A model generated the notes under the pieces. That model was not told the DNA's origin. It did not search any database and worked only from the letters and a program-made list of their open reading frames with translations. A DNA stretch of 64,000 nucleotides, from assembly GCF_007828215.1 (NCBI RefSeq), contig NZ_VIUE01000007.1, positions 62,001 through 126,000 of the forward strand. The letters are read 5' to 3'. Both the position numbers and the translations under genes were made by a program. Positions 45,830-53,492 of this stretch are shown here, one piece after another. Position 1 is the stretch's first letter. Each line of letters opens with the position of its first letter. The DNA is from Pseudomonas sp. SJZ074. GTDB lineage: Bacteria; Pseudomonadota; Gammaproteobacteria; Pseudomonadales; Pseudomonadaceae.

Positions 45830-46615
45830 ATGATGCGCCCGGCGTTTTCCCGGCTACCGGTGACGGTGGACCTGCCCTTGTTGCTGCAAGCGCTGGCGGC
45901 CATTGAGGACGATCGTTGGCAGGGGCATTTCAACAACGCCTATTACCACGGCGACTGGAGCGGCGTGGCGCTGATTTCGGCGGCCGACGCGCTGACCGAA
46001 TTGTCTCCCGGACAGGGGCAGCCTTTGCACCGGCCGCCCTGGTCAAACGATGATCGCTGGCACCGGGCGTTGCGCGACTGGTCCCTGGCGATCGTTTCGG
46101 CTCGGCTGTTGCGGCTCGGTCCCGGTGGGCAGATTCATGAACACCGAGACTATGACCTGGGCGGGCCGGATGCCGACCTGCGTCTGCATATCCCACTGCT
46201 CAGCCCTCCCGAAGTAGATTTTTGGCTTGAGGGGCAGCGTATCCCGATGAAGGCTGGCGAGTGCTGGTTTCTCGACCTGTCGCGGCCCCATCGTGTCGAC
46301 AATCGGGACCGGTCGCCACGGGTTCATCTGGTACTCGACTGTCGCCCCGGCCCTTGGTTGGAGCAACAGATTGTCGATGGGCTGCCCACCACCCCAGCTG
46401 TCCGCGACGAACGCGGCGACTTCCTGCGTTTTCAAGAGCAGGTGGCAAGCGATCCGCAACTCGCCCGGACCCTGCAGAGCCAGGAAGACCCGGACGCTTT
46501 CATCGAATGTGCCGTGACGTTGGCTGCGCAGCAAGGGTTGCAGGTGCGCCGGGAGGAGTTGCGGGCGGCGATGCGCAACGGTCGTCGGCAGTGGAGCGAC
46601 CAATGGAAGGCCTGA
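45830..46615 (+). CDS. Aspartyl/asparaginyl beta-hydroxylase with Nif11-like C-terminal domain
   Basis: A 261-aa 2-oxoglutarate/Fe(II) enzyme that should hydroxylate Asp or Asn side chains in proteins. The double-stranded beta-helix shows the family motif GGQIHEHRDYDLG (metal ligand His105 with the following HRD pattern), the second ligand His154 (RPHRVDN) and Arg164 for 2-oxoglutarate (SPRVHLVLDC). Residues about 198-249 (FLRFQEQVASDPQLARTLQS...DAFIECAVTLAAQQGL...REELRAAM) resemble the Nif11 leader-peptide fold, an unexpected fusion. ATG at 45830; GTG at 45824 is an alternative. It overlaps the second sulfotransferase by 13 bp. Likely acceptors are the giant protein or tail-collar proteins, by inference. 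Confidence 0.85.
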   Translation: MMRPAFSRLPVTVDLPLLLQALAAIEDDRWQGHFNNAYYHGDWSGVALISAADALTELSPGQGQPLHRPPWSNDDRWHRALRDWSLAIVSARLLRLGPGGQIHEHRDYDLGGPDADLRLHIPLLSPPEVDFWLEGQRIPMKAGECWFLDLSRPHRVDNRDRSPRVHLVLDCRPGPWLEQQIVDGLPTTPAVRDERGDFLRFQEQVASDPQLARTLQSQEDPDAFIECAVTLAAQQGLQVRREELRAAMRNGRRQWSDQWKA

Positions 46616-47544
46616 ATCTGCAAGGCTGGCTGCCGATCCGCGTGTGGCAAGAGGCGGGGCAGTGGCGGGTCGATTGGTGCTGGTTCGACGATCAGCCTCT
46701 GTCGCAACCCTTCTTCGGTGATGCCGTGGAAAACGCTTTGCGTTTGCCCTTCAATCAGGCGTTCCGGCGCCAGACTCCCTTGGACGCGCTCGCCCGGTGG
46801 CAGCATCAGAGCCCTGGCCTTGCGCCCAGTGCGTTCATCTTCCATGCCTCGCGCTGTGGTTCGACACTGATCAGCCAGATGCTGGCGCAACTGGACGACC
46901 ACATCGTCGTCTCCGAACCGCCGCCGCTGGATCGGCTACTGCGCAGTGATCTGCCCGCCGCCGAACGCTGTGCGGCGCTCAAGGGGTTGCTATCGGCCTA
47001 TGGGCAGCCTCGTCGAGGCGTGGAACGGCGATTGGTGATCAAGCTCGATGCCTGGAACATTGGTGAGCTGTCACGGCTGCATGATTGTTTTCCCGATACA
47101 CCCTGGCTGTTCGTGTATCGCGATCCCCTGGAAATCGCCGTGTCTCATCTGCGCCGCCCCGGCATGCACATGGTGCCGGGGCTGATCGGTCCGAGTATCC
47201 TGGACGATGGGTTGCCTTTCGGCGGACCGGAAGATTTCATCGCACGCAGGGTCGGACGACTGCTACAGGCCGGGTTGGAGCAGTGCCGGGCATCCGTCGC
47301 GCAGACGATTGACTACAGCGAGCTGCCGGACGCCATGGCGGGCAGGCTGGCGGTCTTTTTCCAGCTTGATGAGGCGCAGCGCAGGCAGGCGTTCGCCAGC
47401 GTGAAGCGGCACGCCAAGCAGCCGGCGCAGGGGTTTACCGGCGACAGCGAGGAGAAGCGCCGAGAAGCGTCGCCCTTGTTGCGCGAGCGGGTGCAGGCCT
47501 GGGCGCAAGGGCCGTATGAAGCATTGCAGGCCCTGACGAAGTAA
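46603..47544 (+). CDS. Sulfotransferase family protein (second of two)
   Basis: A 313-aa PAPS-type sulfotransferase. The phosphate loop FHASRCGSTLISQML is at residues 80-94, the 3'-phosphate-binding segment is PWLFVYRDPLEIAVSHLRRPG, and the end shows AQTIDYSELPDAMAGRLAVFFQLD. The N-terminal 70 residues (W-rich: RVWQEAGQWRVDWCWFDD) are extra compared with the first sulfotransferase. The start at 46603 follows GGAG by 6 nt and lies inside the hydroxylase gene; the open frame reaches back to 46261 but that part is a shadow. It pairs with the hydroxylase as a modification module at the cluster's end. Confidence 0.85.
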   Translation: MEGLNLQGWLPIRVWQEAGQWRVDWCWFDDQPLSQPFFGDAVENALRLPFNQAFRRQTPLDALARWQHQSPGLAPSAFIFHASRCGSTLISQMLAQLDDHIVVSEPPPLDRLLRSDLPAAERCAALKGLLSAYGQPRRGVERRLVIKLDAWNIGELSRLHDCFPDTPWLFVYRDPLEIAVSHLRRPGMHMVPGLIGPSILDDGLPFGGPEDFIARRVGRLLQAGLEQCRASVAQTIDYSELPDAMAGRLAVFFQLDEAQRRQAFASVKRHAKQPAQGFTGDSEEKRREASPLLRERVQAWAQGPYEALQALTK

Positions 47545-47586
47545 ACGCTTCTGGCGAGGGAGTTGCTCAGGCTTGACTGCGACCCG

Positions 47587-48348
47587 TCAGGGCTTGTTCG
47601 GTGACAGCTCCGCCATCCCCTTGAGCAACTCGATCGGCAGGGGAAACACAATGGTGGAGGACTTGTCTCCGGCAATCGATCCCAGCGTCTGCATGTAACG
47701 CAGTTGCATGGCGCCTGGCTGGCGTCCGAGCATCTCGGCGGCCTGCATGAGCTTTTCCGACGCCTGCAGCTCGCCTTCAGCGTGGATCACCTTGGCCCGT
47801 CGCTCCCGTTCGGCCTCGGCTTGCCGGGCGATGGCGCGGATCATCGATTCGTTGAGGTCCACATGCTTGATCTCGACATTCGCCACTTTGATGCCCCAGG
47901 TGTCGGTCTGGGCGTCCAGCACCTGCTGGATATCGCCATTCAATTGCTCGCGCTCGGCCAGCAGTTGGTCCAGGTCGTGTTTGCCGAGCACGGCGCGCAA
48001 GGTGGTCTGGGCCAGTTGACTGGTCGCCATGAGAAAGTTCTCGACCTGGATGATCGCCTTCTGCGGGTCGAGGACGCGGAAATACAGTACCGCATTGACC
48101 TTCACCGAGACGTTGTCCCGGGTGATCACGTCCTGGGGCGGTACGTCGAGCACGATGGTGCGCAGGTCGACGCGGATCATTTGCTGCACCACTGGAATCA
48201 ACAGGATCAAGCCGGGCCCCTTGACCTGCCAGAACCGGCCGAGCTGGAACACCACCGCCCGCTCGTATTCGCGCAGGATCCGAAAGGTCGAGGCTGCCAG
48301 CGCGATCAGCAGTAACAGCAGCATTACAAAACCGATTTGCATACCCAT
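47587..48348 (-). CDS. SPFH/stomatin-family membrane protein (slipin)
   Basis: A 253-aa inner-membrane scaffold of the stomatin/slipin group, thought to organise membrane domains with NfeD proteins. A TM helix opens the protein ([17 protein letters not shown]), followed by the SPFH core ([44 protein letters not shown]) and a coiled, charged helix ([30 protein letters not shown]). The ATG at 48348 is chosen because AAGGAG (48355-48360) precedes it; the frame runs 46 codons further back but lies in nfeD. It starts 1 nt after the nfeD stop, so the two are one operon. Confidence 0.9.
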   Translation of the reverse strand: MGMQIGFVMLLLLLIALAASTFRILREYERAVVFQLGRFWQVKGPGLILLIPVVQQMIRVDLRTIVLDVPPQDVITRDNVSVKVNAVLYFRVLDPQKAIIQVENFLMATSQLAQTTLRAVLGKHDLDQLLAEREQLNGDIQQVLDAQTDTWGIKVANVEIKHVDLNESMIRAIARQAEAERERRAKVIHAEGELQASEKLMQAAEMLGRQPGAMQLRYMQTLGSIAGDKSSTIVFPLPIELLKGMAELSPNKP

Positions 48349-48349
48349 C

Positions 48350-48874
48350 TCATGCTCCTTGTGAATCCGCAGGGGCCACTTCCAGCAGCAGGCCCTTGCG
48401 GGCAATGACACGCACCGCTTGTCCAGGCCGTAGCGACGTCGCGCATGCCACTTGCCAGCGTTCGCCTTCCAACTGCACCCAGCCATGGTGATGATTGCCG
48501 GCCTGCAGAGAGGTGACCACGGCGACGCTTCCCAATAACGCGGCGTCGCCGCTGACGGGTTGACGCGGCCGGGTTTTCAATGCGCGGACCAACAGGAAGA
48601 TCAGCAGCAAGGCACTGACCACACCCAGCCCGATCATCAAGGGAATGGGGACCTCGGCATTGGTCAGGATAACCGCGCCGATGACACACAAAATGATGCC
48701 CCCGAGCCCGGCTACGCCATAGTTGGGCAAGGCCGCCTCAGCAATCAGTAATGCCACGCCCAGGGCGATCAGCCAGAAACCCAGGGAGTTGGCGACCATC
48801 AGCGCAGGGCCATCGGCTGCCAGCGTCGGCCCGCTCATGGCCAGCAGCGCAAGCATCAAGCAGCGAATATTCAC
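48350..48874 (-). CDS. NfeD-family membrane protein
   Basis: Partner of the slipin downstream. The 174-aa protein has an N-terminal signal or TM segment ([18 protein letters not shown]), two or three further membrane helices (about 32-50, 52-70 and 78-96) and a C-terminal OB-fold domain ([55 protein letters not shown]). It is the short form, lacking the ClpP-like protease domain of long NfeD proteins. Confidence 0.88.
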   Translation of the reverse strand: MNIRCLMLALLAMSGPTLAADGPALMVANSLGFWLIALGVALLIAEAALPNYGVAGLGGIILCVIGAVILTNAEVPIPLMIGLGVVSALLLIFLLVRALKTRPRQPVSGDAALLGSVAVVTSLQAGNHHHGWVQLEGERWQVACATSLRPGQAVRVIARKGLLLEVAPADSQGA

Positions 48875-49029
48875 CGGACCCTCCGCAATGCCTATGCGTG
48901 ACGTTTATCCGTAGTCGTTACTCACAGTCTAGTCGAACCGTGGATTGATCGAGTTTTGAACAGTCTGGCGATGCTCCAGAAGCTAGACTGCTGGAAGAGA
49001 CACCGCATCCAGCCATGTCAGGAGTTCCC

Positions 49030-49275
49030 ATGGAAGCCCCAACCCACAGCCTTCCCGCCCTGTTCAAGCAACTGGGCCTGCCCGACGATGCCATCAGCAT
49101 CGATCAGTTCATTGCCAGCCATTCACCCCTCAAGCCCGAACTGCACCTGGCTGACGCGTTTTTCTGGAACGAGGGTCAGCGGCAGTTGTTGCGCGACGAA
49201 ATCCTCGAGGATGCCGATTGGGCGATGGTGGTGGATCGGTTGAACGAGTTGTTGAGAAAGGGCCGCAGTGACTGA
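49030..49275 (+). CDS. DUF2789 family protein
   Basis: An 81-aa soluble protein of unknown function. The opening MEAPTHSLPALFKQLGLPDD and the segments FIASHSPL and LADAFFWNEGQRQLLRDEILEDADWA-VVDRLNELLR are characteristic of DUF2789. ATG 49030 lies 5 nt after GGAG; an earlier in-frame ATG at 49015 is less likely. It stands alone between two differently oriented units. Confidence 0.88.
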   Translation: MEAPTHSLPALFKQLGLPDDAISIDQFIASHSPLKPELHLADAFFWNEGQRQLLRDEILEDADWAMVVDRLNELLRKGRSD

Positions 49276-49356
49276 TGCATGGGACAGATCCTGGGGGAGC
49301 CAGTACAGCTCGCCCCATAAAACGTATATTCAATTTAATTATTAATAAATATCTTC

Positions 49357-49367
49357 TTATTCCTTAA
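49357..49367. promoter_or_regulatory. TTATTCCTTAA motif in an AT-rich promoter
   Basis: The motif lies within a strikingly AT-rich stretch (about 49320-49380) 57 bp ahead of the hydrolase/activator genes. The same 11-mer, reverse-complemented, is at 51051-51061 before the MetQ-like gene. I associate such AT-rich elements with sulfur-starvation promoters of pseudomonads, but this is recollection and not verified. Confidence 0.4.
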
Positions 49368-49423
49368 ATAATATATCTCTCCTCCCTATACTCGTCCCTG
49401 AACAGACACGCAGGAGAGCACCC

Positions 49424-50005
49424 ATGCGCAACGAATCGACTCGCTACCTGATTGTGCCGGGCTGGCAAGGATCGCCGGAAAATCATTGGCAGACCTATTG
49501 GCAGAACAGTCTGCCTAACAGTACCCGGGTCGAGCAGGACGACTGGCTGACGCCCCGGCGTGAAGACTGGGTGGCCGCGCTGGCCGAAGCCATTGCCGCC
49601 GACCAAACGCCGGTGATCCTCATTGCCCATAGCCTGGGCTGCATCACGGTTGCCCATTGGGCCGCTACCGCGCCGTCGCAACTGCTACGACAGGTTCGCG
49701 GAGCATTGCTGGTCGCACCGGCGGATGTCGAACGGCCGACCTGCGCGCCTGCACTGCGCAATTTCGCACCGATTCCCACCGATCTGTTGCCCTTTCCCAG
49801 CCAAGTGGTCAGTTCCGACAACGACGCCGCGGTGAGTGCGCCGCGTGCGCTGGAACTGGCACGTAACTGGGGGGCCGAAGCCGGCATCCTGGCCGGGGCG
49901 GGGCACATCAATGTGCAGTCCGGCCATCAGCGCTGGGAGCAGGGTTTCGCCTATCTCTATCGTCTGCAAAACCGCATGGAGCATCACGCCCTGCGTCGCG
50001 CCTGA
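49424..50005 (+). CDS. RBBP9/YdeN-family alpha/beta hydrolase
   Basis: A 193-aa serine hydrolase of unknown substrate. The fold signature begins YLIVPGWQGSPENHWQTYW. The catalytic residues are Ser in LIAHSLGC, Asp in SSDNDAA and His in GHINVQSGHQRWEQG. The length is normal for the family. The sigma-54 activator gene follows 48 bp downstream, probably in the same transcript. Members are often encoded beside sulfur- or stress-related genes, but no specific reaction is implied by sequence. Confidence 0.85.
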   Translation: MRNESTRYLIVPGWQGSPENHWQTYWQNSLPNSTRVEQDDWLTPRREDWVAALAEAIAADQTPVILIAHSLGCITVAHWAATAPSQLLRQVRGALLVAPADVERPTCAPALRNFAPIPTDLLPFPSQVVSSDNDAAVSAPRALELARNWGAEAGILAGAGHINVQSGHQRWEQGFAYLYRLQNRMEHHALRRA

Positions 50006-50053
50006 ATTTTCAACGCCCTTCCGTTACCCGGCGGTGTGAGGCGGGAGTCTGCC

Positions 50054-50986
50054 ATGAGCTTGCATGAAACCTTCGGTCAGCCGTTGCTGACCTTTCCCGA
50101 TGCGGAAAAAAGCCCCCTGAGCATCCGCGCCAAGGCGCTGGTGTTCGTTGACCCACGCTCGCGTCAGTTGCGCCAGGCTCTGGAGCAATTGGCGCCACGC
50201 GCGATTCCGGTATTGATTCGCGGAGAAACCGGCACGGGCAAGGAATTGCTCGCTCGGCATATCCACCGCGAAAGTGATCGTGGTGGGTTGTTCGTTTCGG
50301 TCAATTGCGGCGCCATCAGTCCGACTTATGCCGACGCCGAATTGTTCGGCTATGCGGCCGGCAGCTACAGCGGTTCGGCCAGCAGCCGTGCCGGCTGGTT
50401 CGGTTCGGCCAATGGCGGCACGTTATACCTGGATGAAATCGGCGATCTGCCACTGCCGATCCAGGTCAAATTGCTGGCGGCCCTGGAAAATCACGAGGTC
50501 ACCCGTGTTGGCGCTCATCAGCCCAGCCCCGTGGACGTGCGGCTGGTGGCAGCCACCAGCATCGACCTGGCGCAAGCGGTGGCCGCCGGAAAATTTCACG
50601 AACGGCTTTATCACTACCTCAGCGAAGGCCGTCTCGAATTGCCGGCTCTGCGCGAGCGGGTGGGGGACATCCTGCCCCTGGCCGAGTACTTCCTGGGCAT
50701 CTATACCCAACGCCTTGGCCTGACCATGCCGCTGATCAGCGAGGCAGCCCAACAGGCGCTTGAGCGGCATGGTTGGCCGGGCAATACCCGTGAACTGGAG
50801 AACGTCATCCATTTCGCGTTGCTGGTGAGCACGGAAGAGGAGATCTTGCCGGAGCATTTGAACCTGCCGTCCCTGCCCTTGGCACTCGACGCCATCGAGC
50901 AGGCAGCAGTGACCCTCGCAAGCGGAACGGCTGCCGAGCGTGTGGCACTCAAGGCGCTGCTGACCCGTCTGGATCAACTCTTCTGA
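50054..50986 (+). CDS. Sigma-54 interaction protein (SfnR-like) lacking a DNA-binding domain
   Basis: A 310-aa AAA+ activator of RpoN RNA polymerase. Walker A GETGTGKE, Walker B GGTLYLDEIGDLPL, sensor regions (RLVAATSIDL; HGWPGNTRELENVI) are present. The sigma-54 contact loop, normally GAFTGA, reads GSYSGS here. After the AAA+ domain only about 60 residues remain (...IEQAAVTLASGTAAERVALKALLTRLDQLF) and no Fis-type helix-turn-helix is visible; no N-terminal sensor domain exists either. SfnR-type activators of dimethyl-sulfone/sulfonate genes are the closest group I can name. ATG 50054 follows GGGAG. It could act without DNA binding or in trans with another activator. Confidence 0.8.
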   Translation: MSLHETFGQPLLTFPDAEKSPLSIRAKALVFVDPRSRQLRQALEQLAPRAIPVLIRGETGTGKELLARHIHRESDRGGLFVSVNCGAISPTYADAELFGYAAGSYSGSASSRAGWFGSANGGTLYLDEIGDLPLPIQVKLLAALENHEVTRVGAHQPSPVDVRLVAATSIDLAQAVAAGKFHERLYHYLSEGRLELPALRERVGDILPLAEYFLGIYTQRLGLTMPLISEAAQQALERHGWPGNTRELENVIHFALLVSTEEEILPEHLNLPSLPLALDAIEQAAVTLASGTAAERVALKALLTRLDQLF

Positions 50987-51004
50987 AGCGTTGCCGAGAA
51001 CGCT
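50987..51004 (+). terminator. Weak hairpin after the sigma-54 activator gene
   Basis: AGCGTT / AACGCT form a 6-bp stem with a 6-nt loop, directly after the stop and followed by TTGTCT. It is a weak intrinsic-terminator candidate. Confidence 0.35.
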
Positions 51005-51050
51005 TTGTCTATATGAGAAATTTGAATATGAACTTGAATAAAAGATATTG

Positions 51051-51061
51051 TTAAGGAATAA
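51051..51061. promoter_or_regulatory. Second TTATTCCTTAA motif (reverse orientation)
   Basis: TTAAGGAATAA is the exact complement of 49357-49367. It sits in an AT-rich 60-bp stretch about 105 bp ahead of the MetQ-like gene, suggesting co-regulation with the unit at 49424. Confidence 0.4.
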
Positions 51062-51165
51062 AGAATGTCGGTATCGTCCGCTTCACGCGAGCAATAGCAC
51101 TTCGCTGGCACCTCACCCTTTGGCCGTCGTCCATGACGACCGTGATTTTTCGATAAGGACACTGC

Positions 51166-51948
51166 ATGAAAAAAGTTCTGTTGTTCACCGCATTGGCGGC
51201 AGCGTTGGCTTCGGGTCTGGCCCAGGCTGCGGAGAAACTGGTGGTGGCGGCGACTCCGGTCCCCCACGCTGAAATCCTCGAATTGATCAAGCCGGCCCTG
51301 GCAAAAGAAGGTGTGGACCTGCAGATCAAGGTCTTTACCGACTACGTGCAACCCAATGTACAGGTCGATCAGAAGCGCCTGGATGCCAACTACTTCCAGA
51401 CCCTGCCGTATCTCAAGAGCTTCAACGAAGGCAAAGGCACGAACCTGGTCACTGTGATCGGTGTGCACGTCGAACCGTTTGGCGGCTACTCGAAGAAAGT
51501 CAAAAGCCTGGCCGAGCTGAAAGACGGCGCTACCATCGCCATTCCCAACGAGGGCAGCAACAGCGGCCGCGCCTTGATCCTCTTGCAGAAGGCTGGCCTG
51601 ATCGAACTGAAGGACCCGAAAAACGCCCTGGCGACACCCAAGGACATCGGCAAGAATCCGCATAACTTCAAGTTCAAGGAATTGGAATCGGCCATGCTGC
51701 CGCGGGTGCTGGATCAGGTCGACCTGGACATGATCAACACCAACTATGCCCTGGAAGCGGGTCTCAACCCGGCCAAGGATGCGCTGGTGATCGAGGGTTC
51801 GGATTCGCCTTATGTCAACTTCCTGGTGGCCCGCCCGGACAACAAGGACAGCGCCGCCATGCAGAAACTGGCCAAGGCCCTGACCAGCCCGGAAGTGAAG
51901 GCGTTCATCGAGAAGAAATACAGCGGCGCGGTATTGCCGGCGTTCTGA
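51166..51948 (+). CDS. MetQ/NlpA-family substrate-binding protein
   Basis: A 260-aa binding protein for methionine or a related sulfur compound. Signal peptide MKKVLLFTALAAALASGLAQA is cleaved at AQA-AEK; there is no lipobox cysteine, so it is soluble and not a lipoprotein. Family features: VVAATPVPHAEILELIKPALAKEGVDLQIKVFTDYVQPN, LDANYFQTLPYL and TIAIPNEGSNSGRALILLQKAGLI. No metN or metI gene is adjacent, so it must share a distant ATPase/permease. AT-rich control region with a TTAAGGAATAA motif upstream. Confidence 0.88.
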   Translation: MKKVLLFTALAAALASGLAQAAEKLVVAATPVPHAEILELIKPALAKEGVDLQIKVFTDYVQPNVQVDQKRLDANYFQTLPYLKSFNEGKGTNLVTVIGVHVEPFGGYSKKVKSLAELKDGATIAIPNEGSNSGRALILLQKAGLIELKDPKNALATPKDIGKNPHNFKFKELESAMLPRVLDQVDLDMINTNYALEAGLNPAKDALVIEGSDSPYVNFLVARPDNKDSAAMQKLAKALTSPEVKAFIEKKYSGAVLPAF

Positions 51949-51972
51949 TCGAATCCACCCTGTAAAAAGCTA

Positions 51973-52002
51973 TATGGCGAGGGAGTAAGCTCCCTTGCCA
52001 TA
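51973..52002. terminator. Hairpin between convergent metQ-like and 31-aa genes
   Basis: TATGGCGAGGGAG and CTCCCTTGCCATA pair over 13 bp (one G-T) with a 4-nt loop. It can serve as a bidirectional terminator for the converging genes. Confidence 0.6.
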
Positions 52003-52014
52003 GGGATGATGGAT

Positions 52015-52110
52015 CTACGCCGCCCTGTTTTTCAGCGCCCGGCGCAGGGCCACGAGCAGTTTGAGCATGTCTTGCGGGTCGAGTTGTTGCGGGGCTTTCA
52101 CGTCGGCCAT
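52015..52110 (-). CDS. 31-aa small protein
   Basis: The peptide runs MADVKAPQQLDPQDMLKLLV and ends basic (ALRRALKNRAA). The ATG at 52108-52110 is preceded by a perfect AAGGAG 7 nt away, and the stop TAG is at 52015-52017. The second half is a possible amphipathic helix. I know no name for it. It is convergent with the MetQ-like gene and divergent from nothing obvious; the 128 bp upstream to the AAA ATPase gene could carry its promoter. A longer in-frame extension (to 52332) lies in the ATPase gene and is a shadow. Confidence 0.6.
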   Translation of the reverse strand: MADVKAPQQLDPQDMLKLLVALRRALKNRAA

Positions 52111-52238
52111 TTCAATTCTCCTTGTGCATGTCGCCAGAAAGCCTGGCCTGAAGCTGCGATTCCTTGGCGGTATCATCGGACCCGTCCTGCAGCGCAGGAA
52201 AAATAGACCTCCTGCAAGCCTTCTGCAAATACCATGGA

Positions 52239-53399
52239 TCAATCCGGCCAGCTCCACGCCGGCGCATCCAGCATTCCCTGGCCGACGATCCCTGTCTGGC
52301 CCATGTCTTTTTCCAGCACGATGCAATTGCAATCGCCCTCCTTCTGCAAGGCCGTGATCAAGCGCCGGGCGTGGGAAACCACCCAGACCTGACAGTGCTT
52401 CGAAGCCCTGATGATCAAACGCGCCAGCGCCGGCAACAGATCCGGATGCAGGCTTGTCTCCGGTTCGTTGAGTACCATCAGCGAAGGCGCGCGGGGCGTG
52501 AGCAGTGCGGCGATCAACAGCAGGTAGCGCAGGGTCCCGTCTGACAGTTCGGCGGCGGACAGCGGTCGCAGCAGGCCATGCTGGTGAAATTCGATGCCGA
52601 AACGCCCGCCTGGCAATTTATCGATGTGCAGCCGGGCGCCAGGGAAGGCATCGCTGATGGACGTGTGCAGGGCTTGATCGTCGCCAATTTCCAGAATGGT
52701 CTGCAGGGCGGCTGCCAGGTCACGTCCGTCGTGGTGCAGCACTGGCGTGCGGGTGCCCAGTTGCGGTTGGCGCGCCGGGGCGTCGGCGTCGCTGCGAAAA
52801 TGGTCGTAGAAGCGCCAGCGTCGAATGAACTCGCGTATCTGCAGCACTTCCGGCGAGGTGCGCAGGCTGCCGACCTGGTCGAACAGGCTGTCGAAGGTGG
52901 GCGTGTGTTGGGCCAGAACGTCCCACGCGCGGCCATCCCGTGCACGAATCATGGGGCCGTTGCGATCCACCAGCAGGCTGGCCGGTCGGAACGTGGGGCC
53001 GGCCCAGATGCATTCGCGCTTGATTTCAGGGTCCAGGGAAAACGCGGACGAACTCGGTTCCGGCAGGCCGAGGGAAATCGAATAGCTGAAGTCTTCCATG
53101 GCGAACCCCAGGCGCAGGCGTTTGGTATTGAGCCGCACCGTCGCGCCAACGGGCACCTCGCCGCTGCGCATGCGTCGGCTGATCACTTCCGGCCCGGCCC
53201 AGAACGTCGAGTCCAGTCCACCTTCACGGGCCAGGGCATTGACCACTCCACCCTGTGCTGTTTCAGCCAAAAGGCGTAGGGCGCGGTACAGGTTGGACTT
53301 GCCACTGCCATTGGGGCCGGTAATCAGGTTCAACCGCCCCAGAGGGATCACCAACGTGTTGATGGATCGATAATTTGCCACCGCGAGGGTTTTGAGCAT
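52239..53399 (-). CDS. AAA-family (RecF/SMC-like) ATPase
   Basis: A 386-aa soluble ATPase of the AAA_21/RecF-like group. Walker A ITGPNGSGKSNLYRAL is near residue 30, an ABC-like signature LSDGTLRYLLLIAALL follows, and Walker B reads LMVLNEPETSLHPDLLPALARL. The final strand holds a switch His-type segment WVVSHARRLITAL. Such solitary proteins occur in phage defence and overcoming-lysogeny systems, but no partner nuclease gene is adjacent here, so no defence role is claimed. Normal family length, start at 53399 in MLKTLAVANYRS. Confidence 0.85.
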   Translation of the reverse strand: MLKTLAVANYRSINTLVIPLGRLNLITGPNGSGKSNLYRALRLLAETAQGGVVNALAREGGLDSTFWAGPEVISRRMRSGEVPVGATVRLNTKRLRLGFAMEDFSYSISLGLPEPSSSAFSLDPEIKRECIWAGPTFRPASLLVDRNGPMIRARDGRAWDVLAQHTPTFDSLFDQVGSLRTSPEVLQIREFIRRWRFYDHFRSDADAPARQPQLGTRTPVLHHDGRDLAAALQTILEIGDDQALHTSISDAFPGARLHIDKLPGGRFGIEFHQHGLLRPLSAAELSDGTLRYLLLIAALLTPRAPSLMVLNEPETSLHPDLLPALARLIIRASKHCQVWVVSHARRLITALQKEGDCNCIVLEKDMGQTGIVGQGMLDAPAWSWPD

Positions 53400-53492
53400 G
53401 AGCGTTTCCTGTTGCCGAGTGATCCGTGGAACCCTGTTCTAAGCTCACAGTCGTATCGTCACTGGCACATTCGTGCAATGCAAGGAGTCTGC

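Noticed and set aside
52239..53399. AAA ATPase as part of an anti-phage defence system
   Set aside because: No nuclease, toxin or other defence partner is adjacent, so there is no support for that role.
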